Positions 24,101-32,122 of a stretch of DNA of 64,000 nt are shown in pieces. Made by a program: the position numbers and the translations under genes. This DNA is from Desulfopila_A sp964446655. GTDB lineage: Bacteria; Desulfobacterota; Desulfobulbia; Desulfobulbales; Desulfocapsaceae. How positions within the stretch are numbered: the stretch's first letter is position 1; the number at the start of each line of letters is the position of its first letter. Location of the stretch: NCBI GenBank assembly GCA_964446655.1, contig CAYUPL010000005.1, forward strand, positions 42,319 to 106,318. Direction: 5' to 3'. The notes beneath the pieces are model-generated. The model made no database searches, was not told where the DNA came from, and was given only the letters and a program-made list of their open reading frames with translations.

Positions 24101-24264
24101 CGTTGATGCCTCTTGCTTTGGGTATCGGTGAAGGGGCGGATGCCCAGGCTCCTCTGGCACGGGCCGTGATCGGCGGCCTGAGCGGTTCAACCTTGATCAC
24201 CCTGGTCTTGATTCCAGCAGTATATTCTCTTTGTCACCCGGAGCCGCAAGGAGGCACTTCGTGA
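21175..24264 (+). CDS. RND efflux inner-membrane pump (AcrB/HAE family)
   Basis: This 1029-residue protein is the usual length for an RND transporter with 12 helices and two periplasmic loops. Helix 1 is followed by DLLPAIELPTLSIRTNYEGA. Helix 4 carries GVGMMVDSSVVVLENIFRRR, so the second aspartate of the AcrB proton relay is serine here. Helix 10 has GGIVVNNAILLVD, with asparagine where AcrB has the relay lysine. This pattern is shared by other members, so it is probably functional, but coupling may differ from AcrB. Substrate class is unknown. Confidence 0.93.
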   Translation: MNLPKFSVRRPIFTTMITLIIVVMGVFSLARLKIDLLPAIELPTLSIRTNYEGASPEVMESLVTEVIEEIVGTVPGVVEMSSQSSEGNSTVRVSFSWGTDINTAALDVQASLENEMNELPDDIRRPRVSKFDINNFPVVILGVSSNLDPVELTDLVEDQVRYRFGRLPGVAQVDLFGGFDREVRVELDPDRVKALGLPLDQVLQAIRNANLDLPTGKILQGRYEITLRAPAEFRSLEQIRDTVIVQRDGVAVTLGEIAKVHDTYEKITRIVRVNGERGLRVAIRKESDANTVEVAKAVLGEIDEINRAFPQISVIPIINQGNFIERSIANVAQSVLYGGALSVLVLLFFLRNIRSTVVISLAIPISVIATFALVYFGGFTLNLMTLGGLALGVGMMVDSSVVVLENIFRRRNENLENPEVAAVHGAREVGPAIIASTITTLVIFLPLVFVRGVAGVLFQELAYVIIFSLICSLLVSLSLLPMLASKLLETPEEMEKRRSPLLERMIRRSNVLFEKMDSGYRNLLQNVLQNRLLTVFSAVFLLGASLLLLPFIGSEFLPPSDEGEVRISGEMEVGTRLDLVDRQARKMEEIAYAAVPEAVSKVISIGASGWRPSDAGRADIRISLVPAAQRDRSNVEVANDLRDKLDGRIPGMIVRTRAPQGQFLLERLLGGVEGITVEIRGFDLQTLDALALRTSQAIQGIPGITDVETSKEAGIPQQEIKVDRHKVADLGLTVRDVTEVLETAVAGTAAGEFRPQGLSYRIFVQLENAEERTLEEILDLTLTTQSGEQVALRNLVTHGQGLGPIVIDRKDQQRLVTVRANVAGRDLGSVAADVQAALEQIPRPVGYDLLVAGNYEEQQKASREMLISLLLALVLVYMVLACQYESLRDPFVVMASVPVAVVGVLVILFLTDTTLNLQSSIGCIMLGGIVVNNAILLVDQAGQLCRSGMRVNEAVAEAGRRRLRPILMTSLTTILALMPLALGIGEGADAQAPLARAVIGGLSGSTLITLVLIPAVYSLCHPEPQGGTS

Positions 24265-25901
24265 TATCGTCTCTCCTTCATCGGATTGTCTGTTTTTGCT
24301 GCGTTCTTGCCGGCGCCACGGCGGTCGGCTGCGCTCCTGTGGATCGCTGGCCGGTCTTTCAGGACAAGTTGGAAACAGAACGGTATAGTAATACCCGTGA
24401 ACAGGACCAACTCTCGCTCAACATGGCTGCAGATTCGAAAAGAAGTGATTCTTCGCCACAACCAGCTGCCACCGTACCGGAAGCGCTTTCGGTGGAGGAG
24501 GCTGTCATGCTTGCTTTGCACCATAATAGAGACCTGCGGGTCCGGCAGCTGACACCGGTAATTACAGGAGCGTTTGCCCAGATTGAACGCGGCGTCTATG
24601 ATCTGGAAGTGTTTGCTGAGGGAAGATATGCCCGCCGGAATGATGACGGTTCAACTTTTACCGAAACCGAGCGGGATGATTCAGACAGAGAGATATCCCT
24701 GTCTGCCGGTATCCGCCAGGAACTCCCCAGTGGAACTTCGGCCGAAGCCACTGTGACGCAATACAGTAGAGAACGCGATAACAACAGGGAAGAAGATGAA
24801 GCCAGGCTTGAACTGAGCGTGACGCAGTCTCTTCTGCGAGGATTTGGAACAGCTGTCAATATGGCCAGTGTGCGCCAGGCCGAACTGGATACCTTGGCAA
24901 GTGTCGAAGAGTTGAAGGGATTTGTCAACTCTCTGCTGGCCGAGGTAGAGATTGCCTACTGGCACTACGTGCTGGCTCTGACGGAAATCGAAATATTTGA
25001 ACAATCATTAGCTGTTGCAAGAAAACAGCGGCAAGAGATTGAGCTGAGTATCGAGGTAGGGTTGCTGCCCGAATTTGAGGTTGCCGCCGCCAGGGCAGAA
25101 GAGGCGCTGCGGGTGCAGGCCTTGATCAATGCCACCGGTGTTCTTGAAGAGAGGCGGCTCCGGCTGTTTCATCTGATCAGCCCTGATTCCGCCGCATCCT
25201 CTGATTTTGTCGTCAAAGCCACAAGTCAGCCGCACATCGAGGCCCGGCAGATTACCGACCTAGAAGACCGCTTGCAGTTGGCAGAGCAGTCTCGGCCTGA
25301 TCTCGGCGAAGCCAGGCTTCGTCTTCGTCAGAATCGTCTCGAAACGATAATGACCAGTAATGGTCTCTTGCCGAGGCTTGATTTGTTTATAACTCTGGGA
25401 AAAACCGGTTACGGAGACAGCTTTCCCGACTCTTTTCGCCGCCTGGATGGGGATTCCCACGATTTGAGCGCCGGTTTACGGTTCAGCCGGGCTTTTGATA
25501 ACCGGGCGGCGCGGGCACGCAACCTGGCATCTTTTGCGGCTCAGCAGCAGGCTGAAGAAGCGATGGCCAATCTTCGCCGCATAGTTCATCTCGATGTTCG
25601 TCTCGCCGTCAATGAAGTCGAGCGCCAACGCCGTCTGATAGATGCGTCACGGGAAACGCGTCTTTACCAGGAACAGACATCCGAGGCGGAGAAGGAGAGG
25701 TTTGACGTCGGCAGCAGCACCGCCCTTCTGGTGGCTCAGGCCCAGCGTGATCTTCTGGTAACACAGATCGCTGAAGCTGAAGCGATTGTGAGTTATCGTA
25801 TTGCTCTGGTGGGTCTCTATCTGGCCGAAGGCAGTCTGCTGCAGCGGCGCGGTGTTCAGATTGGGGATAATGAAGCCCTCTCGGCAGTCGGAGTCAAATA
25901 A
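24261..25901 (+). CDS. TolC-family outer-membrane efflux protein
   Basis: This 546-residue outer-membrane factor has two TolC repeats rich in long helices (EAVMLALHHNRDLRV; SRPDLGEARLRLRQNRLETI; VRLAVNEVERQRRLID). It would form the trimeric exit duct for the upstream adaptor and pump. I choose the GTG at 24261, which has GGAGG 7 nt upstream and overlaps the pump stop by 4 nt; a TTG at 24231 is less likely. The N-terminus is hydrophobic and ends in AVGC at about residue 24, a weak lipobox, so it may be lipid-anchored like OprM/CusC. Confidence 0.9.
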   Translation: MISSLLHRIVCFCCVLAGATAVGCAPVDRWPVFQDKLETERYSNTREQDQLSLNMAADSKRSDSSPQPAATVPEALSVEEAVMLALHHNRDLRVRQLTPVITGAFAQIERGVYDLEVFAEGRYARRNDDGSTFTETERDDSDREISLSAGIRQELPSGTSAEATVTQYSRERDNNREEDEARLELSVTQSLLRGFGTAVNMASVRQAELDTLASVEELKGFVNSLLAEVEIAYWHYVLALTEIEIFEQSLAVARKQRQEIELSIEVGLLPEFEVAAARAEEALRVQALINATGVLEERRLRLFHLISPDSAASSDFVVKATSQPHIEARQITDLEDRLQLAEQSRPDLGEARLRLRQNRLETIMTSNGLLPRLDLFITLGKTGYGDSFPDSFRRLDGDSHDLSAGLRFSRAFDNRAARARNLASFAAQQQAEEAMANLRRIVHLDVRLAVNEVERQRRLIDASRETRLYQEQTSEAEKERFDVGSSTALLVAQAQRDLLVTQIAEAEAIVSYRIALVGLYLAEGSLLQRRGVQIGDNEALSAVGVK

Positions 25902-25928
25902 ATCTATTGGGGGAACGATCTGATATTA

Positions 25929-26600
25929 TTACCGATATTTGCCGACGGCAATGATCTTTTCTCTCTCGATACCCTTCAGTCGGCCGGCATATTGTCCTAG
26001 AAGGAGCGTGCGCTCTTCATCCGTCAGGTGAGCGGGACCAAAGACTATATGGGGAAACAGGATCTCGAAGCCGACGAACTGCAAAATTCCCCGGTGGACC
26101 GGGCGAAGAATGCTGTGTATGTCGCCGTTGAAGCCATCTTCGAGGTAGGATTGCTGCGGTCCGCCGGTGGTCAGGGAGAGCAGTGCCTTTTTGCCCCGGA
26201 AGATGCCGTTTTCATAGAAACGGCCGTTGCCGTATGTCCGGCCCATGGCAAAAACCCGGTCAACCCAGCCTTTCAATGGGGCAGGAAGGCCGGCCCACCA
26301 TAGCGGAAACTGCCAAATCATCAGGTCGCACCACTCTATTTTTTTAATTTCACTCTCTATTTCCTCGGAAAAACCGTTGGTCTCGGTGGCGTGCAGTTCT
26401 TCGAACTGCTGTTTGTAGAAGCTGCCGTTCTGTTTGCCTTTGAAGTTGTGGCGCCCTGAAATGGGGTTGAAGCCTGACTGGTGTAGATCTGAAATCCGCA
26501 CCTTATGGCCGATGTCCTGCAGCACCTCGGTGGCTTTGGCCAGCATGGCACCGTTAAAACTTTGGGGCTCCGGATGATAATAGACGATTAATGTGTTCAT
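25929..26600 (-). CDS. NAD(P)H quinone oxidoreductase, flavodoxin fold
   Basis: This 223-residue protein belongs to the MdaB/KefF/NQO family: N-terminal MNTLIVYYHPEPQSFNGAML with the FMN/FAD phosphate loop, then DLMIWQFPLWWAGLPAPLKG and the family hallmark VDRVFAMGRTYG. It would reduce quinones by two electrons in the cytoplasm. The ATG at 26600 has GGTGGG 9 nt upstream; ATGs at 26606 and 26624 are also in frame. It is convergent with the RND operon and follows the FAH-family gene. Confidence 0.9.
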   Translation of the reverse strand: MNTLIVYYHPEPQSFNGAMLAKATEVLQDIGHKVRISDLHQSGFNPISGRHNFKGKQNGSFYKQQFEELHATETNGFSEEIESEIKKIEWCDLMIWQFPLWWAGLPAPLKGWVDRVFAMGRTYGNGRFYENGIFRGKKALLSLTTGGPQQSYLEDGFNGDIHSILRPVHRGILQFVGFEILFPHIVFGPAHLTDEERTLLLGQYAGRLKGIEREKIIAVGKYR

Positions 26601-26659
26601 GTACATGTTCCCACCGGCTTGCACCGGCTGATTTTTTCGTAAAAATTGCCGAACATTTT

Positions 26660-27367
26660 CTATTCGGCCCGAACCGGGTTGAGCAGCGCGCCGATATTCT
26701 CAATTTCGACCTCAACCGTATCGCCGTCCTTGAGCGGCCCAACTCCGCTGGGAGTGCCGGTGATGATTATGTCTCCAGCTCCAAGGGTAAAATTTCGGGA
26801 GACAAAAGCGATGATTGCCTCGATGGGGAAAATCATATAGCTGGTGTTGGAGTCCTGCACGAGCTCTCCGTTTAGGCGGCATTTGATCCACAGATTCTGG
26901 GGGTCGCCAATGACGTCAGGGGGCACGATAACAGGTCCGATGGGCCCAAAGGTGTCGAGCGACTTTCCTCGGAACCAGCCGGCCTTTTCACCCTTCTGCA
27001 GATTTCTCTGGCTGATATCGTTAAAGCAGGTAAAGCCAAGGACGTGCTGCAGGGCATTTTCGGCACTGATGTTTTTAATCCGGTCTTTTATAATGATGGC
27101 AAGCTCCGCTTCGTAATCGGTGCGGCAGGTAGCAAAATTATACTCCTTCAGGAAGGAGGGCAGGATGATGGGATCTCCCGGGCCGATGAGGACGTTTGGG
27201 GTTTTGCAGAAAAGTACGGGTTCTTTCGGGATCTCGTTGCTGAAGTTCTGCACGTCGACGGACTGACTTTCTTTGATATGCTCAAGGTAGTTGAGGCCCA
27301 GGGCAATAATTTTGCTTGGCTTGACCTGGTACATGTCGCCATTGTGCAGGGGGATGGTAACGTTCAT
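26660..27367 (-). CDS. Fumarylacetoacetate hydrolase-family protein
   Basis: This 235-residue FAH-fold enzyme hydrolyses or decarboxylates acyl-pyruvate-type substrates. Visible motifs include GLNYLEHIKE, the metal ligand glutamates in DYEAELAIII, GFTCFNDISQRNLQ, the KSLDTFGPIGP loop and GDIIITGTPSGVG. The ATG at 27367 has AGAGGA 6 nt upstream; a more distal in-frame ATG at 27418 lacks support. Substrate cannot be set; acylpyruvase (FAHD1-like) is the nearest general type. Confidence 0.9.
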   Translation of the reverse strand: MNVTIPLHNGDMYQVKPSKIIALGLNYLEHIKESQSVDVQNFSNEIPKEPVLFCKTPNVLIGPGDPIILPSFLKEYNFATCRTDYEAELAIIIKDRIKNISAENALQHVLGFTCFNDISQRNLQKGEKAGWFRGKSLDTFGPIGPVIVPPDVIGDPQNLWIKCRLNGELVQDSNTSYMIFPIEAIIAFVSRNFTLGAGDIIITGTPSGVGPLKDGDTVEVEIENIGALLNPVRAE

Positions 27368-27717
27368 TGCATTCCTCTTGTTGGGTTGGAGATTTCGAAA
27401 ATTTCCGCAGTCATTCATGTGTCCGCCGGCGATTTGACCACACCGCCGCAGAGTAAACTTTTCACGTTTCTATTCGATCCTTTTGCAGGAAAATTGTCAA
27501 TACTCTTGTCGTTGCAGGAGAGAAAGTTGCAGCCTGTGGATGAGGAGATTCGAGCGAATCGACATAAAGGGCGCCGGCTTTGCAAGAGTGGTGGAATAGC
27601 TTGTATTTTGGCCTGAATTTACCTATACTGCAACGGTATTGTAATTTTTTTCTTTAAAAGAGATCGAGAAGTTTTGTTGACCAATTACACTGATTCTGAC
27701 CGAAAAAGGAGAACACA
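27368..27717. other. 350-bp divergent intergenic region
   Basis: No gene is seen between the divergent FAH-family and ferredoxin genes. A promoter-like pair for the ferredoxin lies at 27601-27629 (TTGTAT, 17 nt, TATACT), with a good -10 but a weak -35. AAGGAG precedes the ferredoxin ATG. Confidence 0.35.
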
Positions 27718-27909
27718 ATGAAAGCCAGCATAACGAAAAACTGTATGGGTGATAGAAACTGTAATAAACTCTGTGCAGAGGTTTTCGAGTATGACGAAGA
27801 TCAGCTTCTCTCAATTGTAAAATATGATGTTATCCCGAAACACCTCGAAGATATTGTCCGTCAAGCAGCTGCTGAGTGTGGCGCGGATGCCATTATCGTT
27901 GAAGAATAA
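27718..27909 (+). CDS. Single-cluster ferredoxin with aspartate ligand
   Basis: This 63-residue electron carrier matches the Pyrococcus furiosus-type ferredoxin pattern: C9-x2-D12-x2-C15-x3-C19 followed by EVFEYDED, then a distal C54 in AAECGADAI. In that family the cluster is held by the first and second cysteines, the aspartate and the distal cysteine, with the C19 equivalent in a disulfide. Here there is no obvious disulfide partner for C19, and the usual proline after C54 is glycine. It is followed 28 nt later by a rubrerythrin gene, which suggests it supplies electrons for peroxide reduction. Confidence 0.8.
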   Translation: MKASITKNCMGDRNCNKLCAEVFEYDEDQLLSIVKYDVIPKHLEDIVRQAAAECGADAIIVEE

Positions 27910-27937
27910 TCATTGCAGAAGGAGTTGAGGGAGTCCT

Positions 27938-28513
27938 ATGTCTGTCTTCAAAGAAAGCAGGACAGCAAAGAATATTCTCATTTCTTTTTCAGCCGAAGCA
28001 CAGGCGCGGACGCGATATGATTTTTTCGCCCGCCGGGCTGAGGAGGAGGGGTATATCCAGATTGCTGGAATTTTTCGTGAAACCGCAGGGCAGGAATATG
28101 AACATGCCCACCGTTTTTTTAAGTTTTTCAATGGAGGTGAGCTGGAAATATGCTGGAGTTTTCCGGCGGGTGTAACCCAGGATACCTATGCCAACCTTCT
28201 TTCTGCCGCTGAACTGGAATATTACGTGCACAGTACCATGTATCGGCAGTTTGCCGAAGTTGCCAGGCAGGAAGGATATGAGCGCGCCGCAGATACCTTT
28301 GATGCCATAAGCGTTGCTGAAAAGCAGCATGAGAAACTCTACCGTGAGCTGGCTGCAAACATAGAAAACGAGCGGGTTTTTCGTCGCCCGGAGGTATCGG
28401 TCTGGCGATGTCTCAGCTGTGGATATGTCCATCAGGGAGAGAGTGCACCTGATAAGTGTCCGGCTTGTGTCAAGCCCACCGGTTACTTTGAGCTTCTCGG
28501 TGAGAACTGGTAA
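27938..28513 (+). CDS. Rubrerythrin
   Basis: This 191-residue non-haem iron peroxidase has a four-helix diiron domain with carboxylate and histidine ligands (FSAEAQARTRYDFFARRAEE, QEYEHAHRFF, AELEYYVHSTMY, AEKQHEKLY). The C-terminal rubredoxin-like domain binds one Fe through CLSCGY and CPAC. It detoxifies hydrogen peroxide in the cytoplasm of anaerobes. It lies just downstream of the ferredoxin gene, a likely electron donor, and shares its operon. Confidence 0.95.
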   Translation: MSVFKESRTAKNILISFSAEAQARTRYDFFARRAEEEGYIQIAGIFRETAGQEYEHAHRFFKFFNGGELEICWSFPAGVTQDTYANLLSAAELEYYVHSTMYRQFAEVARQEGYERAADTFDAISVAEKQHEKLYRELAANIENERVFRRPEVSVWRCLSCGYVHQGESAPDKCPACVKPTGYFELLGENW

Positions 28514-28602
28514 AAAATCATGAAACGGCAGGGTGGAAGAGGTATTGTACAGCTTTTCAGGGGCAGTAGGTTCAGAACTGCACAGAAGCGAGGTGAGGCT
28601 TT

Positions 28603-30471
28603 ATGAACCAGAGGAAAACAGGTGGGTATGGTGAGATCGTCGCGCTTTTACTGGCCTCGGGGAGTGTCACCGGAAAGCAGGTGCAGTATGCCGAACGTGT
28701 CCGTGCCAAACTGGCCACCGCCACGCCGCTTCTCAATGTGCTCAAGGATCTTGAGTATGTCAACGATGAGATGGTGCGCCAGGTCATGGCGGATGCCTCT
28801 TCATCTCTTCGCATCGGAGAGCTGCTGGTCGAGCTCGGCCACCTGGCCGAAGATGATCTCCGGGCTGCATTCAATATTCAGAAGGAGAAAGATAAGGACC
28901 TCAAGCTTGGTGAAGTGCTGATAAAGTACAATTTTATTGAAGAATCACTTTTCAATAGAATACTGTCAATGCAGCTCGGCTATCCGCTGATTGAGGTGAA
29001 CCTCTCTGTTGTCGACAAAAAGCAGTTCAAGAAAATTCCTCTCAAAATTGCACTGCAGTATAGTTTCGTGCCTGTGCATACCGATGACAAAACGCTGCTT
29101 GTCGCTTTCAGCGATCCTCTGGATCAGCAGAGTATTGCCATGGCCAGAAAGACACTGGGAGCAAATATTTCTATTGCCATTGCCTCCAAAAGTGCCTTGA
29201 AAGAAACCCTGGCGCTGTTGGCCAGTCAACAGTCCGGCAAAAAGATCGATGTCGACAGCACCACCGTCGTTGGGATTGTTAATAGCGTGGTTCTTGAGGC
29301 CTTGCGTACCGAGGCCAGTGATATTCATTTTGAACCCATGACCGACAGGCTGCAGATTCGATTCAGAGAAGATGGCGTGCTTCTTCATTATAAAGACTAC
29401 CCTCGTGATATTATTCCTGCTCTTGCCAGCCGCATCAAAATCATGTGTGATGCCGACATTGCCGAACGACGGAGGCATCAGGGCGGCAGGATTCTCTTTA
29501 ATTACGATGAAGGCAAGGTCGATATCCGTGTTTCGATTTATGTTACGGTGCATGGAGAGAAAATCGTTTTTCGTCTGCTCAAGCAAAAAAAGGAGCTGAT
29601 GGATATCCACTCCATCGGTATGTCTCCTAAAATGCTGCACAGGTTTCTCGAAGATGCGGTCTATCAACCCAGTGGCGTCCTGCTGGTGACCGGCCCCACC
29701 GGATCGGGGAAGACTTCGACGGTATACAGCTGTATCCAGCATGTCAAAAACCCGCAGATCAGCATTATCACGGCTGAAGAGCCGGTTGAGTATGTTATGG
29801 ACGGCATTTCGCAATGCTCCATCGACCCCCAGATCAATCTGACCTTTGACGAGACGCTGCGGCATATAGTGCGGCAGGATCCCGACGTTATCGTCATCGG
29901 TGAGATTCGCGACCGGGCCTCGGCGGAAATGGCGGTGCAGTCGGCCTTGACCGGGCATAAAGTCATCACCACCTTCCACACCGAAGACAGCATCGGCGGC
30001 CTTATCCGCCTGCTTAATATGGATATTGCCCCTTTTCTGATCTCCTCGACTGTTGTCAGTGTGCTGGCGCAGCGTCTGCTGCGCCGGGTCTGTCCGGCCT
30101 GCGCCGTGGAAGTGAAGATTACCCCGCAGCAGCTGCAGCGTCTGGGGTGCAGTATGGCGGATCTGCATGGCGGCATATTTAAAAAAGGCAGAGGTTGTGG
30201 TGAATGTAAGCAGACAGGATATCGGGGCCGGGTTGGCGTGTTTGAGCTGCTCGTCCTCAACGAACTGGTTCGGGATGCAATTCTGGGGCAGAAAACAAGT
30301 TATGAGATTCGCCAGATCAGTATCGAACATTCCGGTCTGGTGACTCTTCTTGAGGATGGCCTGGTGAAGGCGGCAAACGGTACCACCAGTATTGAGGAGT
30401 TGCTCAGATGTTTGCCGAAGTTGAGCGTACCTCGTCCTCTTGCTGAAATTCGTCGTCTTTCCGGAGAGTGA
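28603..30471 (+). CDS. GspE/PilB-family type II secretion/pilus assembly ATPase
   Basis: This 622-residue ATPase has an N-terminal MshEN-like region (about 10-190), the N2 domain with DIHFEPMTDRLQIRFREDG, Walker A GPTGSGKT at 364-371, Walker B DPDVIVIGEIRD at 426-437, a His box (GHKVITTFHTED), and a zinc site C497/C500/C532/C535 characteristic of GspE/PilB. It would power pseudopilus or pilus extension from the cytoplasmic face. No other secretion or pilus gene is in the window. Its only close partner is the HDOD protein starting 1 nt after its stop, so it may be recruited to signalling or motility control. Confidence 0.9.
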   Translation: MNQRKTGGYGEIVALLLASGSVTGKQVQYAERVRAKLATATPLLNVLKDLEYVNDEMVRQVMADASSSLRIGELLVELGHLAEDDLRAAFNIQKEKDKDLKLGEVLIKYNFIEESLFNRILSMQLGYPLIEVNLSVVDKKQFKKIPLKIALQYSFVPVHTDDKTLLVAFSDPLDQQSIAMARKTLGANISIAIASKSALKETLALLASQQSGKKIDVDSTTVVGIVNSVVLEALRTEASDIHFEPMTDRLQIRFREDGVLLHYKDYPRDIIPALASRIKIMCDADIAERRRHQGGRILFNYDEGKVDIRVSIYVTVHGEKIVFRLLKQKKELMDIHSIGMSPKMLHRFLEDAVYQPSGVLLVTGPTGSGKTSTVYSCIQHVKNPQISIITAEEPVEYVMDGISQCSIDPQINLTFDETLRHIVRQDPDVIVIGEIRDRASAEMAVQSALTGHKVITTFHTEDSIGGLIRLLNMDIAPFLISSTVVSVLAQRLLRRVCPACAVEVKITPQQLQRLGCSMADLHGGIFKKGRGCGECKQTGYRGRVGVFELLVLNELVRDAILGQKTSYEIRQISIEHSGLVTLLEDGLVKAANGTTSIEELLRCLPKLSVPRPLAEIRRLSGE

Positions 30472-30472
30472 T

Positions 30473-31312
30473 ATGGAAAAAAGAGTATCATTTGTTGATC
30501 TGATCAAAGATTTTATCGAAAAAGGGAATATCGTTCTGCCGGTATTCAATTCAGCTGCCATGAAGGTGCAGCAGGAACTGGTGAAAAAAGAGCCCGATAT
30601 GCGGGTTCTGGTCAATATTATATCCGGCGATCAGTCTCTTTCTTCTCAGGTACTGCAGATGGCCAATTCCTCTTTTTACACAGGGCTGGTTGAAGTGATG
30701 ACCATTCAGGCCGCTATGGTGCGCCTGGGGATGCGTGAGGTGGGCAGGATCAGTCTGCTGTCTGCTTCGAAAAATCAGTTTCACAGTAATGACAAGGAAC
30801 ATAAACAGATTATGCGCCGGCTCTGGCAGCATTCGGTCGGCAGCGCCATGGGGGCGAAGTGGCTGACGAAGCGTTCCGGACTGGAGGAGCTGGAAAGCGA
30901 GGCATTTTTTGCGGCGCTGTTTCATGATGTCGGCAAACTTTTCGTCCTTATGGTTATTGAGCAGATGAAGAAAAAAAACAGCACTATGCGAACCACGCCC
31001 GCCTTGCTTGACGAAGCGATGGCGTCACTGCATACCGGGCAGGGCTACAATTTGATGAAGACGTGGAATATTCCGGAAAAGTATCGTGTTATCGCCCGAG
31101 ACCATCACCTTGACGATTTTGATACCAGGAATCTGTTGCTGGCTCTGGTCCGGGTTGCCGACAAAGTGTGCAATAAAGTGGGCATCGGCCTGCAGAAACA
31201 GCCTGACCTGGTCGTGTCTTCGACCGAAGAAGCCCGTCTGCTCAACCTCACCGAGATCGATCTCGCCGAACTGGAGATCCTGCTGGAAGACACTAAGGTC
31301 CTGACAGCGTAA
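30473..31312 (+). CDS. HDOD-domain protein
   Basis: This 279-residue HD-related output domain protein has the family core: LVNIISGDQSLSSQVLQMAN, LGMREVGRISLL, and a degenerate HD-type metal region FFAALFHDVGKLFVLMVIEQ. HDOD proteins act in signalling, often linked to cyclic nucleotides, chemotaxis or pili. I use the ATG at 30473, which has GGAGAG just upstream and lies 1 nt after the GspE-like stop; the in-frame start at 30440 is inside that gene. The coupling suggests the two act together. Confidence 0.88.
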   Translation: MEKRVSFVDLIKDFIEKGNIVLPVFNSAAMKVQQELVKKEPDMRVLVNIISGDQSLSSQVLQMANSSFYTGLVEVMTIQAAMVRLGMREVGRISLLSASKNQFHSNDKEHKQIMRRLWQHSVGSAMGAKWLTKRSGLEELESEAFFAALFHDVGKLFVLMVIEQMKKKNSTMRTTPALLDEAMASLHTGQGYNLMKTWNIPEKYRVIARDHHLDDFDTRNLLLALVRVADKVCNKVGIGLQKQPDLVVSSTEEARLLNLTEIDLAELEILLEDTKVLTA

Positions 31313-31391
31313 CGCCTCCCCCTCTTTTCTTACAATCACGCCGATTTTTCCTGAAATCTTTTCCCGGGACCGTATTTTTCCGGCTTCTGTT

Positions 31392-31441
31392 ATTTACATT
31401 TTGTAAATGTAAATTGACATTGTCTGTTGAGGTGGTATTGT
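31392..31441 (+). promoter_or_regulatory. Promoter and palindromic operator of the lexA-imuB-dnaE2 operon
   Basis: ATTTACATTT (31392-31401) and AAATGTAAAT (31405-31414) are exact reverse complements around a 3-nt spacer. The palindrome runs into TTGACA (31414-31419), followed by a 16-nt spacer and TATTGT (31436-31441). Binding here would block the -35 box. It is the obvious candidate SOS box for the LexA-like protein encoded 60 bp downstream, and it differs from the E. coli CTGT-N8-ACAG motif. Confidence 0.65.
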
Positions 31442-31474
31442 AAGGTATATGTAAATTTGCTGACGGAGGAATGT

Positions 31475-32122
31475 ATGGATCTTACGGTACGGCAGGAAGG
31501 TTTTTTCAACTATCTCAAAAAGAAGATAGACGAGGACGGTCGGGCCCCCAGTCTGAGAGAGGCCGCGCTTGATATGGGCGTGAGCCATACGGCGGTGGCG
31601 CAGATTATCCAGCAGCTTGAAAAAAAAGGTGTATTGGAACGAGACGGCCATTATGGCCGTACCATTCGTCTCAAAAGTGATGACGATGGTGGCGGCGCGG
31701 ATCAGCTGGTGCGGCGCCTTCCTGTTATCGGCCAGATAACGGCCGGGTTGCCCATGTATGCACAGCAGGAATGGGACGGTACCGTGGTGGTGGACGGCAG
31801 CCTGTTTCGCGGCGACAATCTTTTTTGTCTGCGTATCAAGGGGAATTCCATGGAGGATGCCGGTATTCTTCATGGAGATCTGGTGATTTGCGAACCGAGA
31901 CAATATGCCGAAAACGGCGAGATTGTCGCGGCCCTGATACATGGGGAAGAAGCGACGGTGAAACGTTTTTTCCGCAAAGATGATCATATCGAAATGCGAC
32001 CGGAGAGCAAAGCATATGCGGCGATGCGTTATCATTTCGGCGAACTGCTTGTGCAGGGTAAGGTCGTTGGCGTCCTGCGTGATTTCATAAACGATGGCGG
32101 CACGGGTAAGGGCAGATCATGA
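31475..32122 (+). CDS. lexA: LexA-family SOS repressor
   Basis: This 215-residue protein has an N-terminal winged helix-turn-helix (APSLREAALDMGVSHTAVAQ) and a C-terminal S24 latent protease. The self-cleavage bond is A90-G91, with the catalytic serine S125 (GNSMEDAG) and lysine K163 (EATVKRF). DNA damage and RecA would trigger cleavage and derepression. The ATG at 31475 has GGAGG 6 nt upstream; an in-frame ATG at 31427 lies over the promoter. It heads an operon with DUF72, ImuB-like and DnaE2-like genes, so it is probably the dedicated repressor (LexA2 type) of the mutagenesis cassette. Whether it is the cell's only LexA cannot be told. Confidence 0.93.
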   Translation: MDLTVRQEGFFNYLKKKIDEDGRAPSLREAALDMGVSHTAVAQIIQQLEKKGVLERDGHYGRTIRLKSDDDGGGADQLVRRLPVIGQITAGLPMYAQQEWDGTVVVDGSLFRGDNLFCLRIKGNSMEDAGILHGDLVICEPRQYAENGEIVAALIHGEEATVKRFFRKDDHIEMRPESKAYAAMRYHFGELLVQGKVVGVLRDFINDGGTGKGRS

